From: Paracentrotus lividus
Taxonomy: Eukaryota > Echinodermata > Echinoidea > Camarodonta > Echinidae
Assembly: GCA_940671915.1 (NCBI GenBank)
Contig: CALNVZ010003426.1
Coordinates: 6,645,972 to 6,709,971 of the forward strand
Direction: 5' to 3'
Length of the DNA stretch: 64,000 nucleotides
Shown here: positions 1 through 41,200 of the stretch, piece by piece
Position numbering within the stretch: the first letter of the stretch is position 1
Layout of the letters: the number at the start of each line of letters is the position of its first letter
Position numbers and translations under genes: made by a program
The notes under the pieces: generated by a model
Told to the model about the DNA's origin: nothing
The model's database searches: none
What the model saw: the letters and a program-made list of their open reading frames with translations, nothing else

Positions 1-198
1 GTGATACATACAATGTAGGATGGCAATGGTTATTTTTATTATCAACAAGATGAGGTACATTTGTAAATCAAAACTAGTTTGAGGGTAGTTTAAAGAAATG
101 TTTTTCATCTTTTCATATTCAAATGAAATAGACGTTTGATTAGTCAGTGGAAGGGAAGGCTCGAGAGACGTTTTAAAGTTCTTTAAAACAATGACTGA

Positions 199-27065
<26,867 letters not shown>

Positions 27066-28020
27066 TCCCTTACATTTATCTAAATAATGATATATAATTA
27101 CTCTGTCTTGTTTCTTCGATTGCAACTTTCAAGTTTACATGAGCAGTATGATCTTGTTTTAAAATCTGGCGATGTCGGGACCATCACCCATTTGTTAGTA
27201 TATGGCTGGTTTTGAGAGTAACGCCTTGATTGTACTGGGACAGCATAATGGCATTTCTATCAAAATTCATTTGATAGCCTTTAGGGGAAGGACTTACATG
27301 TATAGGGCAGATGGTTGTTAATTATCATAATGTCTTTTCTGTGTATAAGAAGATGGAATTACATGTACATGACTATGTATATTGATTACAGGTGGGAAGT
27401 GAGAGTTTTATGAGAATTTGATGAGGAAGAAAAGAGGGAGTCTGGCCAAAGTCAAAGTCTACATGTAGTTACAGATAAGGCTGGTTAAATGATGGCCGCA
27501 TAAGTGAGGTTGAACTGTATTGATCCAAGTGCTTTATGCATGTAGTATTTTGTTATTTGTATTTGCTCTTTACTTGCCACAAATATCGCACAAAACAGTA
27601 TTTTTCTTTCAATTCTTGAAATGGAACAAAAGAGCTTTAACATGGACACCAGAAAGTACTTTACAGACCATAAGCAAACAGTATTATCATTTTTCAAATG
27701 CCCTAACTTGAGATAAATGTGTTACATTATGTTTGTATAAAGCACAAGCCTTTACGTTTCCTTTTATAATTTAAGAGTTCAGTATTATTATGATATGTAC
27801 AGCTAAAAACTTGTATTTCCAATAGATTTTATAAATCTCTCAGCTTTTAATGTACATTACAAATTTGTACATTTTTATTGTATATTCTGCACTTATTGTA
27901 AACGTACTTTCATAGCATTCTACTGTATGAACATGAATTTTTTTTTTTTACAACTTGCCAATATCCTCAGCAATAAAATGGCAAAAATGGTATGTGAATA
28001 AATGTATGTTAACATGGGCA
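27066..28020 (+). other. probable 3' untranslated region of the SRCR gene
   Basis: AT-rich, no open frame of note. AATAAA signals at 27972-27977 and 27997-28002 are the first good polyadenylation signals after the stop, so the transcript probably ends near 28000-28030. Transcript data would be needed to fix it. Confidence 0.5.
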
Positions 28021-29203
28021 GAGACGATTAAATTTTTGTGAAAATATGGAAGCATTGTGTGTGCATTGATAGTGTTTACATGCAGTCAACTCCCATCATA
28101 GCAAGATATACCAAGCCAACAATGTGTACTTTTAACAAAATCTCATTATACTGAACACTTACGTGTACAGACACCTTGCACCAAGTCTCGTAGCTCTTGT
28201 TATAATGGGAGTAGACCTTTTACAAGGGGAAATATTTATAAAACCTAAATAAGTGTAGTAAGCAACTAAAATGCACTGGGAGTGAATGGACTGTAGTTGC
28301 TTAGTAGACTTGTTAATATTTTATGAATATGTCCCCAGAACTATGTATTATTACCTTTAAAGAAAGTAAAGTTCTATCATATTCATGTATGTTCCATATC
28401 ATGATTGCATTGCCATTTCAGAAATCCATATTTATCACCTGATACTTCTTTCAACCCGTATACATTTTATCATTTTGTGTCTCCTCTCATCAAAGCAAAA
28501 TTTACACAGAGGGTTATTTCCTCTATGAAATACTGCTATCACAACTCAAGATTATTTCAAGAAAGTTATTGAAAGAAAAAGAGGGATGGAATTTTGTTTC
28601 TCATTATTCCAGTTAACATTTATTAAAATCATACAACAAAGAAAATACAAAATAATATAATATGATCATCATTAGTTCTGAAAGCAAAGTGGAATATTAA
28701 TTGTAAGAGTGTGCATTCACGAACATTTATGACATTTTTTTTTTGTTGTTGTTGTGATCAATCATTCTTCAAATCTCTTAATCAATTTTATCTATGTCCA
28801 GTAGATCGTTATTCTGGGATCTACTGATTTCAACCCAGGGACTTGGTTTGAAGGGATTTATTTTGAATATAGAGCTTGTATGGCAATTTGCCTTAATGGA
28901 GTTAGAACCCAAGTCCATTCTCTAGTCACCTAAAATTGGAATTGGAATTATAAAGACAATAACGTCATAACCATGTCCCATGCATATGCCTTGGGACTGT
29001 AGGCCATCGTAATATATCATTTTTTTAGGTAGCAGTTACATAGAGCATTAATCAATGATACACGTACAATTACATGATCCAAATACTGTCTAACAAAGAT
29101 ATCTTTCCTAAAAAGTAATAATTACATGTAAATAATAGAAGCCAAGAATAACATAGATTATGTAACAACCACTATAAGAAATGGAATTATTGTTAACACC
29201 ATG
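28021..29203. other. region between the convergent genes
   Basis: AT-rich, no gene. A TTTATT at about 28618 (AATAAA on the minus strand) followed on that strand by pyrimidine-rich sequence could be the end of a long nucleobindin 3' UTR, but that is a guess. Confidence 0.4.
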
Positions 29204-29915
29204 GGCCCATATTCTGATAGCCTGGTTTAGCTTAACCCAGGGTTAAGGGTAGTTTAACTCTAGTCTAACTCCTCAATTTAACCGTGGGTTAAATTTTCAT
29301 ATTCTGATAGCAAAGTTTAGCTTAACCCAGGGTTAAGTATGGTAATAAATCCTCCAAAATTTAAACTACCCTAGGGGGTAGTTTAAGCCTGGTTTAATTT
29401 TTGGGCATCATCGTTACTACAGCCATTTGAACCTTAAAAACAACACAATTAAAGTTAACTTTTGTGATAACGGGGCGGGGGAGGATTATAAAAACAATTT
29501 AAAAATGAAAAATAATCCAGATTGATTAATCTGTCATGATAAAATACCTCCAATCCTCAATACTAAATGGATGCATTACCTGACAAAAATAAAATAAAAA
29601 ATCATCAATCAACCAAACCTGCCCCGCCCCTAGACCAGCGCGGTGCGCACGATTGGCAAGGCGCGTATTGCATTGTTGCATGAGGTGCGTTGTACTGCTG
29701 CGCGACCCTGACCTGGGAGCGCAGCTCGAGATGAGCTCTACTGAGCATGCGTAATGTGTTTAACCCAGGGTTAAATGGAAATCTTGGGTTTTGTTAAACT
29801 AGGCTATCAGAATACCAACAGGACTTAAACCAGAGGTGTGGGTTAGGAGTGGATTAGTTAACCTAGGGTTAACTTTAGCCCAGGGTTAACTTTGACTGCT
29901 ATCAGAATATGGGCC
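29204..29915. mobile_element. 712-bp inverted-repeat element
   Basis: GGCCCATATTCTGATAGC at the left end and its perfect complement at the right, with ATG directly repeated outside (29201-29203 and 29916-29918). The left end is partly duplicated internally (CATATTCTGATAGC again near 29300), and many TTAACCCAGGGTTAA palindromes fill both sides. No transposase. The CCATGG context makes the 3-bp duplication uncertain. Confidence 0.72.
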
Positions 29916-31206
29916 ATGGTTATTAGTCAATATTAAGCCATAATATATTTGATACTCCATAAGGAAAACAGTTTGATAAATTGTAGCAAGAAAGGCCAAT
30001 CTAATTCTTATTTCATAAACACTAGCAAGACATCACTTCCCTAGTTAGTACTTAACATTACACAAGTACACCAACAGAAAACCTCCAACTAAAAATACAC
30101 GTTTTTACCCTGCCATATCTACATGTACATATTAACTTTTTTTACGGAATCTACAACCCAGTTCACCCCTCAGCTATAGCATTCATAAAACAAATGAATA
30201 ATAATAATACTTCTTAAGATAAGACTGTACATGTAGGTGCATTCATTTAAATGAATGTAGAAGAGTTCTGTTTTTAAGTTCCCGTTTCTTATCATATTCT
30301 ATTGTCTAAACCATTTGCCTGAAGAACACTTTTTGGTCGTTTAGTAACTAAAGGTTTCACAGATCATTGTAACACATTCATTTTTGAGTGAAGATTTTGT
30401 TGAAGTATGGTATGAACTGGATCTATTATATAGAGTTTAATCTTTGCACCATATATTATTCACAAATGTTGATTGTGTATACTGTTCAGTTAAATATATG
30501 TATGCAAATTCCTTCACTAACCTATATTCTTACATTGAATATACCAAGAATGCACTTTTTTTATACGGATACTATATACAGATATATTTATAGTTTCCTT
30601 CTCGTACATTATCATGCATGTACACTATAAATATAGACAACAAATCATCCTTTAAAATTGCTATTAAACAGGTGTACATAGACTGCACAATGTAGCATAT
30701 CTACATAAAGTGTAAACAAATATTTTCCTTGTAGCAAAATTCAGCAATAAAAAGAAAATTGCAAATACAGAGCTTTTAAAACCCCTATAAAATGGCAGGC
30801 TTGGTAAAAGGAGGTACTCGAGTACAAAAAATATAATAAACATAAAAATTACAATTCTACACATATTCTAAATATACAAATAATATCTCTTTAATATTCC
30901 AACACAAATTTCCCCAAACCTTCTATCCATACAATCTAAACTACAATGCTCTCAATTATTTCTAATCATGACAAAATACATAAACAGGTACTCAAACGAC
31001 AAGGAAAATGTTCAATATCAGTTAAAAGAGAAGACTTCAAAGATTTGCATGAGTTTAAAAGCTACATGTAAATGTGCATCTTTCTTTTTTTCATAAGATT
31101 AGACCTTTCCCAAATTTCAATACATTTCATTGTTTCATTCGGAAAGGGGATGAAATTTTAATACAATTTTGATTTTTTCTTTCTTCCATTCAAAAGCATC
31201 ACGCTT
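29916..31206. other. region 3' of nucleobindin
   Basis: AT-rich sequence with no supported gene on either strand. It could be 3' UTR of the minus-strand gene. The small frames at 30388 and 30664 have no recognised domain. Confidence 0.5.
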
Positions 31207-31593
31207 TCTATACTTGATCAAGTGCATTCTATAGACTGCGCAAGGCCAATCTATACTTGATCAAGTGCATTCTGTAGACTGCACAAGGCCAATCTATACT
31301 TGATCAAGTGCATTCTATAGACTGCACAAGGCCAATCTATACTTGATCAAGTGCATTCTGTAGACTGCACAAGGCCAATCTATACTTGATCAAGTGCATT
31401 CTATAGACTGCACAAGGCCAATCTATACTTGATCAAGTGCATTCTATAGACTGCACAAGGCCAATCTATACTTGATCAAGTGCATTCTATAGACTGCACA
31501 AGGCCAATCTATACTTGATCAAGTGCATTCTATAGACTGCACAAGGCCAATCTATACTTGATCAAGTGCATTCTATAGACTGCACAAGGCCAA
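31207..31593. repeat. 43-bp tandem repeat, nine copies
   Basis: Unit starts TCTATACTTGATCAAGTGC and ends CTGCACAAGGCCAA, exactly 43 bases, nine copies with almost no divergence. CTGTAGAC alternates with CTATAGAC in copies 1 to 4, suggesting a two-unit expansion step. Each unit carries the palindrome CTTGATCAAG. It lies downstream of the nucleobindin stop codon. Confidence 0.92.
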
Positions 31594-32069
31594 TCTACGT
31601 TCCCAAAGTAATTGAACAAACCAATAAACCTTCTACCGTGTACTAGTCATCGAGTTGTAATGTACAATTCTACGCAATTTGGGACATTTTCATAATGCAG
31701 GGATTGATTTTTTTTGGTAAAAAATAACATATACATGTACCTGTGGTACAAATTATAATAATAATAAAAATAATGCAGCCCACTCCCTTTATCATGAGCC
31801 TGGATACAATAAGACTTTGTTCTTTAGAATTCAAACATGGACAATACACATGTACACTTCCGACTAAGATTAATGTCACATTCGATGGCAATCGAATGAC
31901 ATCAAATTCAACTACAATTGCAATCAACTGCGATGTTAATCTATTGTAAGTCAGGACTGTAAAACAAGATTTCTTTATCGGAAAGCTAAAAAAAAAAAAT
32001 TGTATTTTGCTTTGTCCAGAGCACCTTGATACAATGGGAGTGGTCTGTATATACCTGACTAACATGCTA

Positions 32070-32246
32070 TTATTGTACCGGTGCTGGGGCTTCATGTTGT
32101 TCAACTGGTGCAGGTGGTTGGGGTGGTTGTTTGTTGACTTGTTGTGGGGGTTGATTTTGTTGTTGTTGCTGGGGTGGTTGGCCTGCTGGGGGTTGTCCAG
32201 GTGGTGGGATGTGGCCTGGTGCTTTCACTTCTCCTCCAAAATGTAC
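32070..32246 (-). CDS. nucleobindin last exon, Pro/Gln-rich C-terminus
   Basis: Acceptor CCCTTTTTCATCAG, phase 0: [18 protein letters not shown], then Pro/Gln/Asn-rich sequence ending in EAPAPVQ and TAA at 32070-32072. Low-complexity C-termini are usual in nucleobindins. The plus-strand frame over the same bases is an artefact of the CAA and CCA codons. Confidence 0.85.
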   Translation of the reverse strand, partial: VHFGGEVKAPGHIPPPGQPPAGQPPQQQQQNQPPQQVNKQPPQPPAPVEQHEAPAPVQ

Positions 32247-35200
32247 CTGATGAAAAAGGGAATTTCAAGAAAAGAAATTTAAGTTTGAAAATCTGACAAT
32301 ACTTTGGGGTACATTGATATGGATTTCATTTATTAAAAGATGAATGCAATCTTTACCACAATAGTGGAATTGTGACTATGAAAACAAACATTGAACAACT
32401 TTGCGACGCCCAGGTACCCAGTTTTGGGAGTTACGCATAATTTGGTGCCTGTGCATCAGACCCAAATTCGCTCAAAACTGGTCACCAATGTGACTTTTTA
32501 CTAGGTGTATTCACTCTATGCACAATAACAAAAATGGTACACATAATACATTATTTTACTACTGATCCTGTGTATAGGCCAGTTATTACATATTATTGGA
32601 AAACACAATCATGCTGGGGAAATAAATGGGTCTACTACAGGTATTTCAAAATATACAGACACTAACAACATCAAGATACTTTTCTAAGCAGACAGACCAA
32701 GTATTTTCAATACTTCAGAAAATTCTTCAAAAACATGGTAAACTGGAAACTTTCTTTTCAGCAAAGTCCTCTCCTACACATGATGCACAATGTACATAAA
32801 TATTGCACATCTCCAGGTTCAATAGACAAGTAAAAAATTATATTTCTAGCAACAATTTGCACTGTACACTGAGGAGACCAAATGAATTACGACATCAAAC
32901 AAAAACATGCCTTTGCATCCAAAGAATATTACCTCATGTGTATTGCATTGTTGATGGGTTATCCAATTCCATTTTAATATCTTAACTTCTGAAAGTTGTA
33001 CAGTGCATAAAAGAAGTGTAGTTGTGATTCATTTCAAAGTTTTATATCTTTTTTCCATAAAATTACAAAAACCACACCTTACTTTAGAGGATCTGTGATG
33101 GAAGTTGGTGGCAAAATGAAAGACAATAATATAATCTTTGTACAAGAGTTATAAAAAAAAATCAATCTTAAGTGGTAATTTGAGAGGAGTTCGGACCAAT
33201 TATGACTTAATTCGCAAAGGGCCATGGCCCATATTCACAAAGGTGTCCTAGAGATAATCCTTGCCTATATCTGTGGTTTAACCATGGCCAGCACAAAGGG
33301 TCTCGATCCCGAAAAGTATATTTTCGATTAATCAGAAGTTTTGGAAGTGAAACTATCAAAAACTGCCTGGGAATGAAAAGTAGAAAAATTTCTCTTACAA
33401 CATGGCTCCAGAATTAAGTTAACATGTAAGGAACACAATGTACAACATAGATAGATCGAGTCCCATTTTGACAGCCATAGTTAAACCACATACTTCAGGT
33501 ACATGTAGGCTTAACTTTAGGACACCTGTGTCAAGGTAAATACAAATGTATGAGCCCTGGACTTGAGACTAGCTTTCAAGGGTGACAAGTGAAAGAGTGC
33601 ACAGACAAAGGTACAGTACATGTACTGTCCTGTGAAGATAACCTACCTATCCCCCAAGAATCATATAAAGACCTGAATATAACTGTGTGTTAAGAACCAC
33701 CCAAGACTACTTGTACATGACTGTACATTAACCTTGCCAGGGGGGTGTTTCACAAAGAGTTGAGTAGACTTAAAGTCGCACTTAACTTTATGCGTATCCT
33801 GTATCATAACGTGCAATCTAATTGATAAACTTAATCTCAATGGCGCGCATCGCCTGGGCATGATCTGATAAATGGGGTGGTCATGCGTAATATACATGTA
33901 CAATGTACCACATGCAACTAGGAATTTAAGTGCGATTTGTAATGGTGGTATCTCACTTCGCGGAAACTACTTTGAGAAACTACTTTTGAAACAGTATTGA
34001 GACTTTTTTAAAACTTGTCGCAGAGACGTCTCCTGAGTCCCTGCGACGTTTCATGAGTTTCAAAACCGTCTCTAAGTAGTCCCAAAGCGGTTTCCGCAAT
34101 GGAAAAAGTAACAGAGTCGTCTCCATGACAGAAAAATAAAGTATTGTCTCCAGGACGGGAATAAAAGTTTCGGAGACGTCACCGATACTTTTTTTTTTCC
34201 ATCACAGAAACCAATTTTGGACTACTTTGAGACAGTTTTGAAACTCATGAAACATTGCAGGGACTCAGGAGACAAGTTTCAAAACCATTTCAAACCAGTC
34301 CCAAATCCGTCTCAAAGTAGTTTCCGCAAAGTGAGATACCACCATTAGTGTACTAACTCTTTGTGAAACACCCCCCCCCCCCCCCCCCAAGTTGTCAAGT
34401 GAAAGTGTGCACAGACAATAAAAGGTAAATGAACTGTGCTATGATAACTGACCTTATCATTTCCTTCCTTTAAAGGGGGAAGTCCGGCTGATAGACCATC
34501 CTTAATCTGCTGTGCCTGAGCCTGTAGATACATTGAAAAGAAGAGAGATGTATATCACAGCAGCCATAGTGAGTTAACATTATGGTAACATTTTCTGCAG
34601 CATTTGGGCTAACAAATGTGACTTTCACATTAGAAATGAAAAGAGCAATTAAACTGAGTTGATTAATTTAAGTTCCTAATTGTAAATACATGTAGACATA
34701 GGAATCTATTTTTTGCCCCCCCCCCCCTCCAAAAAAAAAAAAAACATAAACTACATGTGATTAATTACATCTGTGCTGGTAACTTTGTGAAATTATGTGG
34801 CCCAGATATTGAATGGTCAATATACCCCCCCCCCCCCCCTCAAAAACTTGCTCTTAAATTGCCCAGTCACAACCAGGTAACAGGGTTCAGAATTACATGT
34901 GCATGTACATGTATACATGTTATACCATGTCATGTGAACATTAAACACTTTATATTCCTTGGCTCTTCATCATCATCAACATCATCATCACATCATCATT
35001 CACATCATCATCACCATCATCATCACCATCATCATCACCTCATCATCACCATCATCATCACCATATCATCATCACCATCATCATCACCATCATCATCACC
35101 ATCATCATCACCATCATCATCACCATCATCATCACCATCATCATCAACATCATCATATCACCATCATCACATCATCATCACCATCATCATCACCATCATC

Positions 35201-38200
35201 ATCACCATCATCCTCACCATCATCATCACCATCATCATCACCATCATCATCACCATCATCATCACCGTCATCATCACCATCATCATCACTCATTCAACAT
35301 CATCATCAACATCATCATCAACATCATTCATCACCGTCATCATCAACATCATCAACATCATCATCAACATCATCATCACCGTCATCATCAACATCATCAT
35401 CAACATCATTCATCAACATCATCATCACGTCATCATCACATCATCATCAACATCATCATCAACAATCATCATCACCATCATCATCAACATCATCATCACC
35501 ATCATCATCACCATCATCATCACCATCATCATCATCACATCAACATCATTATCCTCATTTTCATCATCATTCATCACCATAATCTTCTTCATCATCATCA
35601 TCAACACCATAATCCTCCTTATAATTTTTTTCATCATCATTAACATCATCATGTCATCAATGTTTGTGATAAATATTTGTATTGACCCATTGATATGAGG
35701 ACTGAGCCCCGAATACATTTGGGCTGAGGTCAATATGAAATACATGTATAACCAAATCAGCTCATCTCCAACAGTTTAATTTCACAAAACGATCTACTAG
35801 TATACCTGATTCATGTTGATGGCATCATCTCTACCACCCTGTGGTTGCCTCACTCTCAACAAGTTATCACCGGCTTCTGCCATCTTTGCTTTGGTTTCTG
35901 CCAGTGTTTTTCTCAACTCTTCTTGATATTTTTCAAGATCTTGCTCAGTGAACTGGGATTCTTCCAAATCCTGCAAGGATATGAAACAAACATAAAGCAA
36001 ATTGGGATAGATTTCAGGTGTTATCAGTTCATCTTTATATTACAATTGGTCACCAAAAAAGGAAACAACTCCCCAGACAAACACATGTACACCCCAAATA
36101 GGCTACCATCTAAGCCTACATCATGAAAGGACTGTCAGACGTTTTATCCGACAATTATTCTCCAGCCAATCAGACGCAAGCATTTCAGTAAGCTTATAAC
36201 AGTTGTCCGTGAGAATCAGTGAATATTAGTTTCATGTAATGCTCCCCGAGAAGGCTATTTCTGGGGTAGATGTCCTGTGGTATACAGCGGTAAATGAACT
36301 TGTCCTTGAGGTAAATGTCCAGAGGCAGTTGTCCTGTACCGAAATATAATCATGTGATCTCAGTCTCACAGATTTGTATATAACCTGTGCCCAGGAACAT
36401 AAAAAAGTTTGATCAATTACAAATCATCAGTAACCAATCAGGATCCTTGTTACATAGACCTTACACATGAAAGTCTCCCTATGAAACCAATCAGAATGGT
36501 TGTTTGATTCTTTACCTGCCATTCACTATCTTCATCAAACTCTTGATGCTGCAGCAGCCTCCATGATTCCTGTAAACTAACCATCTTATCCTTGTTGTTA
36601 TCAATCTAAAGAAAATAAATAAACATAAATATCATTAATATTTCACATCTCAATGATACATACAGTGTACATGTAGCTGATTACACAACAGGAGTGCACT
36701 GTAGCTTACAATGTAGTTTGTAAAATGTCCCACTAAGTTTTATGCTTTGTTTTGGTTGTTTGTATTTTTTTTCCTCATTTATTATTTCACAGCTCTTCAT
36801 AATTTTAGCAAGTACCTGAACACTGCTTTCATGTGACATTGTTCTTCTTTTTAATGTTTATTTTTTCATGAGAGACTAAACAAAACCCATTTTCATGCAT
36901 TTGGGTACAGACAATCGTTACAAAGAGTGGGGAACACAAATCTTCAATACCACTTTTAATTACTGACTAAACCACTGTCTGACAAATGCACAACATTTAT
37001 GTGTTCAGGTACATATTTATTCACACATTTACAAATGAAGTCGTACCATGAAATTGCAAATTAAAAAGCAAAACAGAGGGGCAAAAACTATTGACAGAAC
37101 TATGAAAATATCACCCACACAGGCATAAAGATACAATATATAAACTAGGAACATGTATCTTTAATTTTCGTCTTGAATCTTGGCGTATTCTTTTTTTTTT
37201 CCCATGTAATAGGTTCCTTAGCTTTTCAATTGTTAAATTTCATATACATCATGCATGGTTAGTCAATTTATGAGCTTTTGATACACTTTATGTAGACTAA
37301 CTTGATAATCTGCATGCAGATAAATCATAAAAATTGACAAATAATCATTCCTATTAAAAAGCATGATGAGTGTTATTGTTGATTTCTTCTTCAAGATATT
37401 TTAAGTTATAGATGAAGGTGACATATTAATAGCAATATTAACCCAAGGATAGTCGGTATAATTTAGATTAGCTCTTCCCTCCATGGCATGAAATACATGT
37501 ATGCCACAGGGGCCGCGGAGCGCTTTGAAAGTGGAGTGGTTGAGCCGAAGATGGGGGGGCTGAACAGCCTAAACATATCACTAATCTATGGTCATTTTTG
37601 CGTTGTTGTTACGCATTTGCTGCTCCGCGGCCCCTGTGCCAATGGTAATAATGATCAATAAAAATACCAAAGAAACTCCCAGCCAAATAAACCCAAAAAG
37701 CCATTGATATGCAGCAGTATTAAAGAGTAATTTTGGATAGATACCTGATTAACAACATGTTCCCTCATACGGGATAATTCCTCAAACTTTTCCGAACGTC
37801 AACGTTTTTCTGACCTTGATAGACTTTCTCCACCTAGTATTAGTAAGTAGGTGCATGGATATATACAGGGTGCGCCAATTGAAGGGTGTAACCAAGTGAT
37901 CATACAGTGCAGGGAAGGGGGGGGGGGGAGGGTTACATACATAGAAATTTGAGTGAGAGAAATTGATGTACATATGTATGTTGAGTCAAGAGAAAAGGCG
38001 AGACAGAACAAGGGAGACAGAACAGTGATTAAAATCATGTGATGTCAGAAATTGGAGGAGGGGGAGATAATGTGCAGAAGTTTAGAAAAGCAAGAAAGAA
38101 ATAAAGAGACACAGAGACAGAGAGAGGGTAGAGTGAGATGGGGGATGGTACACATGTACATGTTAAGCATTGGGAGTTAAAAAACAAGAAAGAGAACAAG

Positions 38201-41200
38201 GGAGTAGGAAAAGGAAGAGGATTAGAGAGAATAACATAGAAAAGAGTGAGGGGAGAGATGAAGGATGAGGGAAGGAAATTAAGAAGGGTAGATTTGGAAT
38301 TGATGCATGATAAATAAAAAGATAAATTGGATGACCATAAGAGCAGAACGGGGGTACAGTTGAGTTGTAGTCATGCATGTAGTGAGATAAAGCAAGGGAA
38401 ATGAATAAAGAAAGAGAAATAATATCATGATTAATAATCAACAACCAAAATATAGAACGTTATTAATGAAATCTGACTTGCTATGCAAGCGCTCCACATT
38501 TTAGCTAATATGTAAACAACCATCCATTCCTCATGTTACCAATAAAGTGCATCACCCAGTGATAAAATTGAAAAGTTGGGTACATACATTTCTTCATTGA
38601 TAATAAAAGAAATGGGTGGTGTTTCTCTACAGCACATGCATTACAAATATGTTTCAAACAAGATCACTTCTTTAACCGAGTCTATTCACATAAGAATTTT
38701 AATTAGTGACCACAGTACAATAGTCACAAGCCAATCAAATATGTTAGAAAACATTGAACCATTTCTTCCATTTCCTTTTCTTTGGCTCTCTCGCTCTTCA
38801 TTCTACAGCATATGATATACCAAGGTATTATGTAGGATAACATGAGCTGTTATCAATCCAAAAGATCTTTTATTCCCATCCCTGATTAAAAAAAATATGA
38901 AAGATTACACGTTCGCTACATTTAGATGGTCATCTTTCAAATCAAAACATGAACACAAAGTTGCTTGTTTTGAAACATGTTTATAATGCACTGAGCACAT
39001 GCAAATGAAGACTCCATAACAGTATAATGAATAATGAACATAAGGGCAGCAAACCTAACCTCGTCCATAACATGTTCTCTCATTCGAGCAATCTCCTCCC
39101 TCATTCTCCTCCTTGTCTCTATCGTAGCCATAAATCTTTGCTGCCTTCGATTGGCAACACAATCATTTATTGTTTATAAAATTAGACAAATTAATTATTT
39201 TTAAACATACACACACATAATTCTTTGTATTTATTTTTATTTTTCCACATTAAAAAAGGAAGAAAACCTTAAATGCAGATAAAGAATAGATGAAATTTTT
39301 GTTCATGTAAAAACATATGAGCAAGAATTTTTAAAAAACAATTTTTAAGGAATTCATTTCCTCTTCAATAAAACAAACAAAAATTTCGACTTATTCAATG
39401 CCTCTTTTAGGAAGTAAATATAAATAATGAACAATCCATGTACATGTACAATGTAAATGATTGTGAATTGTTGAAAAAAAAAAAAAACACTATTCACCAA
39501 AATAGGCAATTTCATAAATTTAAAAAAAAAATTTTTTTTTTAAATTTATAGCCAATTTTAAATTCAAATTGTCAATTCAATTCAAACTGTTTTTAATTCA
39601 TTAAAACAACATTAAATGACCTTATGTACTCGACAGAATACAATGTAGATTCCAATTCCTCTATTAGTTCATGTATCTATATTTAAAAAAAAAATTGGTT
39701 AAAGTGGCACTTGACATCTGCAATGAATAACTGTTAAAGAACAGATTTGTCAACCTCTTTGATAAAAAGAGCCTCCAATTCAAACTCGTCTAAGAATCCA
39801 TCACTATTGAGTCATGAAGATAAAGAACGTCTTAGGATTGAAATCTTTTCTGTCTAGATGATCAGTATTCTCCCACACTTCTTCCAGTTGCTTTTTCTCC
39901 CTGAAAAGTGAGAAAAAATATAACAATTGGAAACAAAAAAAATAATTAATGGCCAATTACTTTGCATTATTAAACTTTAGCAAGTCCCAAAAACTCACAA
40001 GTGTATGTGCAACTGCCAAGCATGCACCTAATGATTTGTAAGAGCGATCTTTTCAAAAATGTTAGAATGGAAATCTGACAATTTATCATATTAATAAATA
40101 TAGTATTATAATATTGGATCAGCCTCAAATAAGGATTAATTCCTTTTGGCTGATATTGCCTACTCTTTAATACTGTTTGTAACTATTTCATCTTGTTTTA
40201 CCTTGTAATCTAACAATCTTATGTTCTTGTTTTTTATGCTTGAGTCAAATAAATTAAAAATTGAATTGTAATGCTAACCGGATGGTTGAGTTTAGCATGC
40301 TGCTTCATATTTCTCCTCTCCTCCTCGTAAACCTTCTAGCCTCAGCTTCTCCTCTTCATTCATTCCTCTCATCTCACTCCTCCTTCTTAATTCCTTCTCC
40401 ATCTCGTATCTCTTGAATTCTTTCCTCCTCTCTTTATCGTTCTCCTCAAGATCTTTGGTTGCCTAGGAAACAAAAGATGCGATCCATGGTTATGAAATTT
40501 GTACAGTTCCTCCAGTGTCATTTTTTTATTATAAATAATATATACAGGAAAAAAATACAATGAAAAAATAAAGTAACAAAAAAAAAAAAAAACAACAACA
40601 GCATATTTTTCATTTTACTCTTATTCTATTTATAATTACTGTTTTTTTTTAATTTTTTTTAGAATATCAAAGGGGAAATCGTAATATAATTGATTTTCAA
40701 AAAGATCAAGAAAATTAAAAAATTTATTTTTAGTTTACATGGAGGCTTCAAGAAATATGATCAAAGGATAACGAAATTATTAAAATAATCACTAATAAGG
40801 CCGTTGTGCATTATCAAAATAATAATACATTGAAGTACCTCCACCTTTTAAAAATGCATAAATATTCAAAAACATTAATCATAATACAGGGATTAAATAG
40901 GGGATTTTAAAATAATGCAAGGATTAGTGCACCAAAACCAAAGCATTAAATCCTGTAAAAATTAGATCCCTGACATAAAATGAGCAACCTTGTATCAAGA
41001 TCAGAGATTAGTGTACAAAATCCCCAAATTAGGAAAATGAAGAAGAAAATATTTTTGGAATGTTTTATTTCATAATGAAAATATGTGTAAAGTAAATATT
41101 ATATCATTAAAAAAAAAACAGATTTAAAATGAGGAATAAGGATAGAATCAGTAAATTCCCAAGTGTCATGAAGACTCAAGAGGTTAGAGAAGGGAAATAA

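Noticed and set aside
31207..31593. CRISPR-like array
   Set aside because: Units are contiguous with no spacers, and the genome is animal. It is a simple tandem repeat.
34757..35698. 313- and 207-residue His/Ser/Ile-rich reading frames, and their counterparts at 46357-46981
   Set aside because: They are translations of the CAT microsatellite in several frames at once. No start context, splice support or domain.
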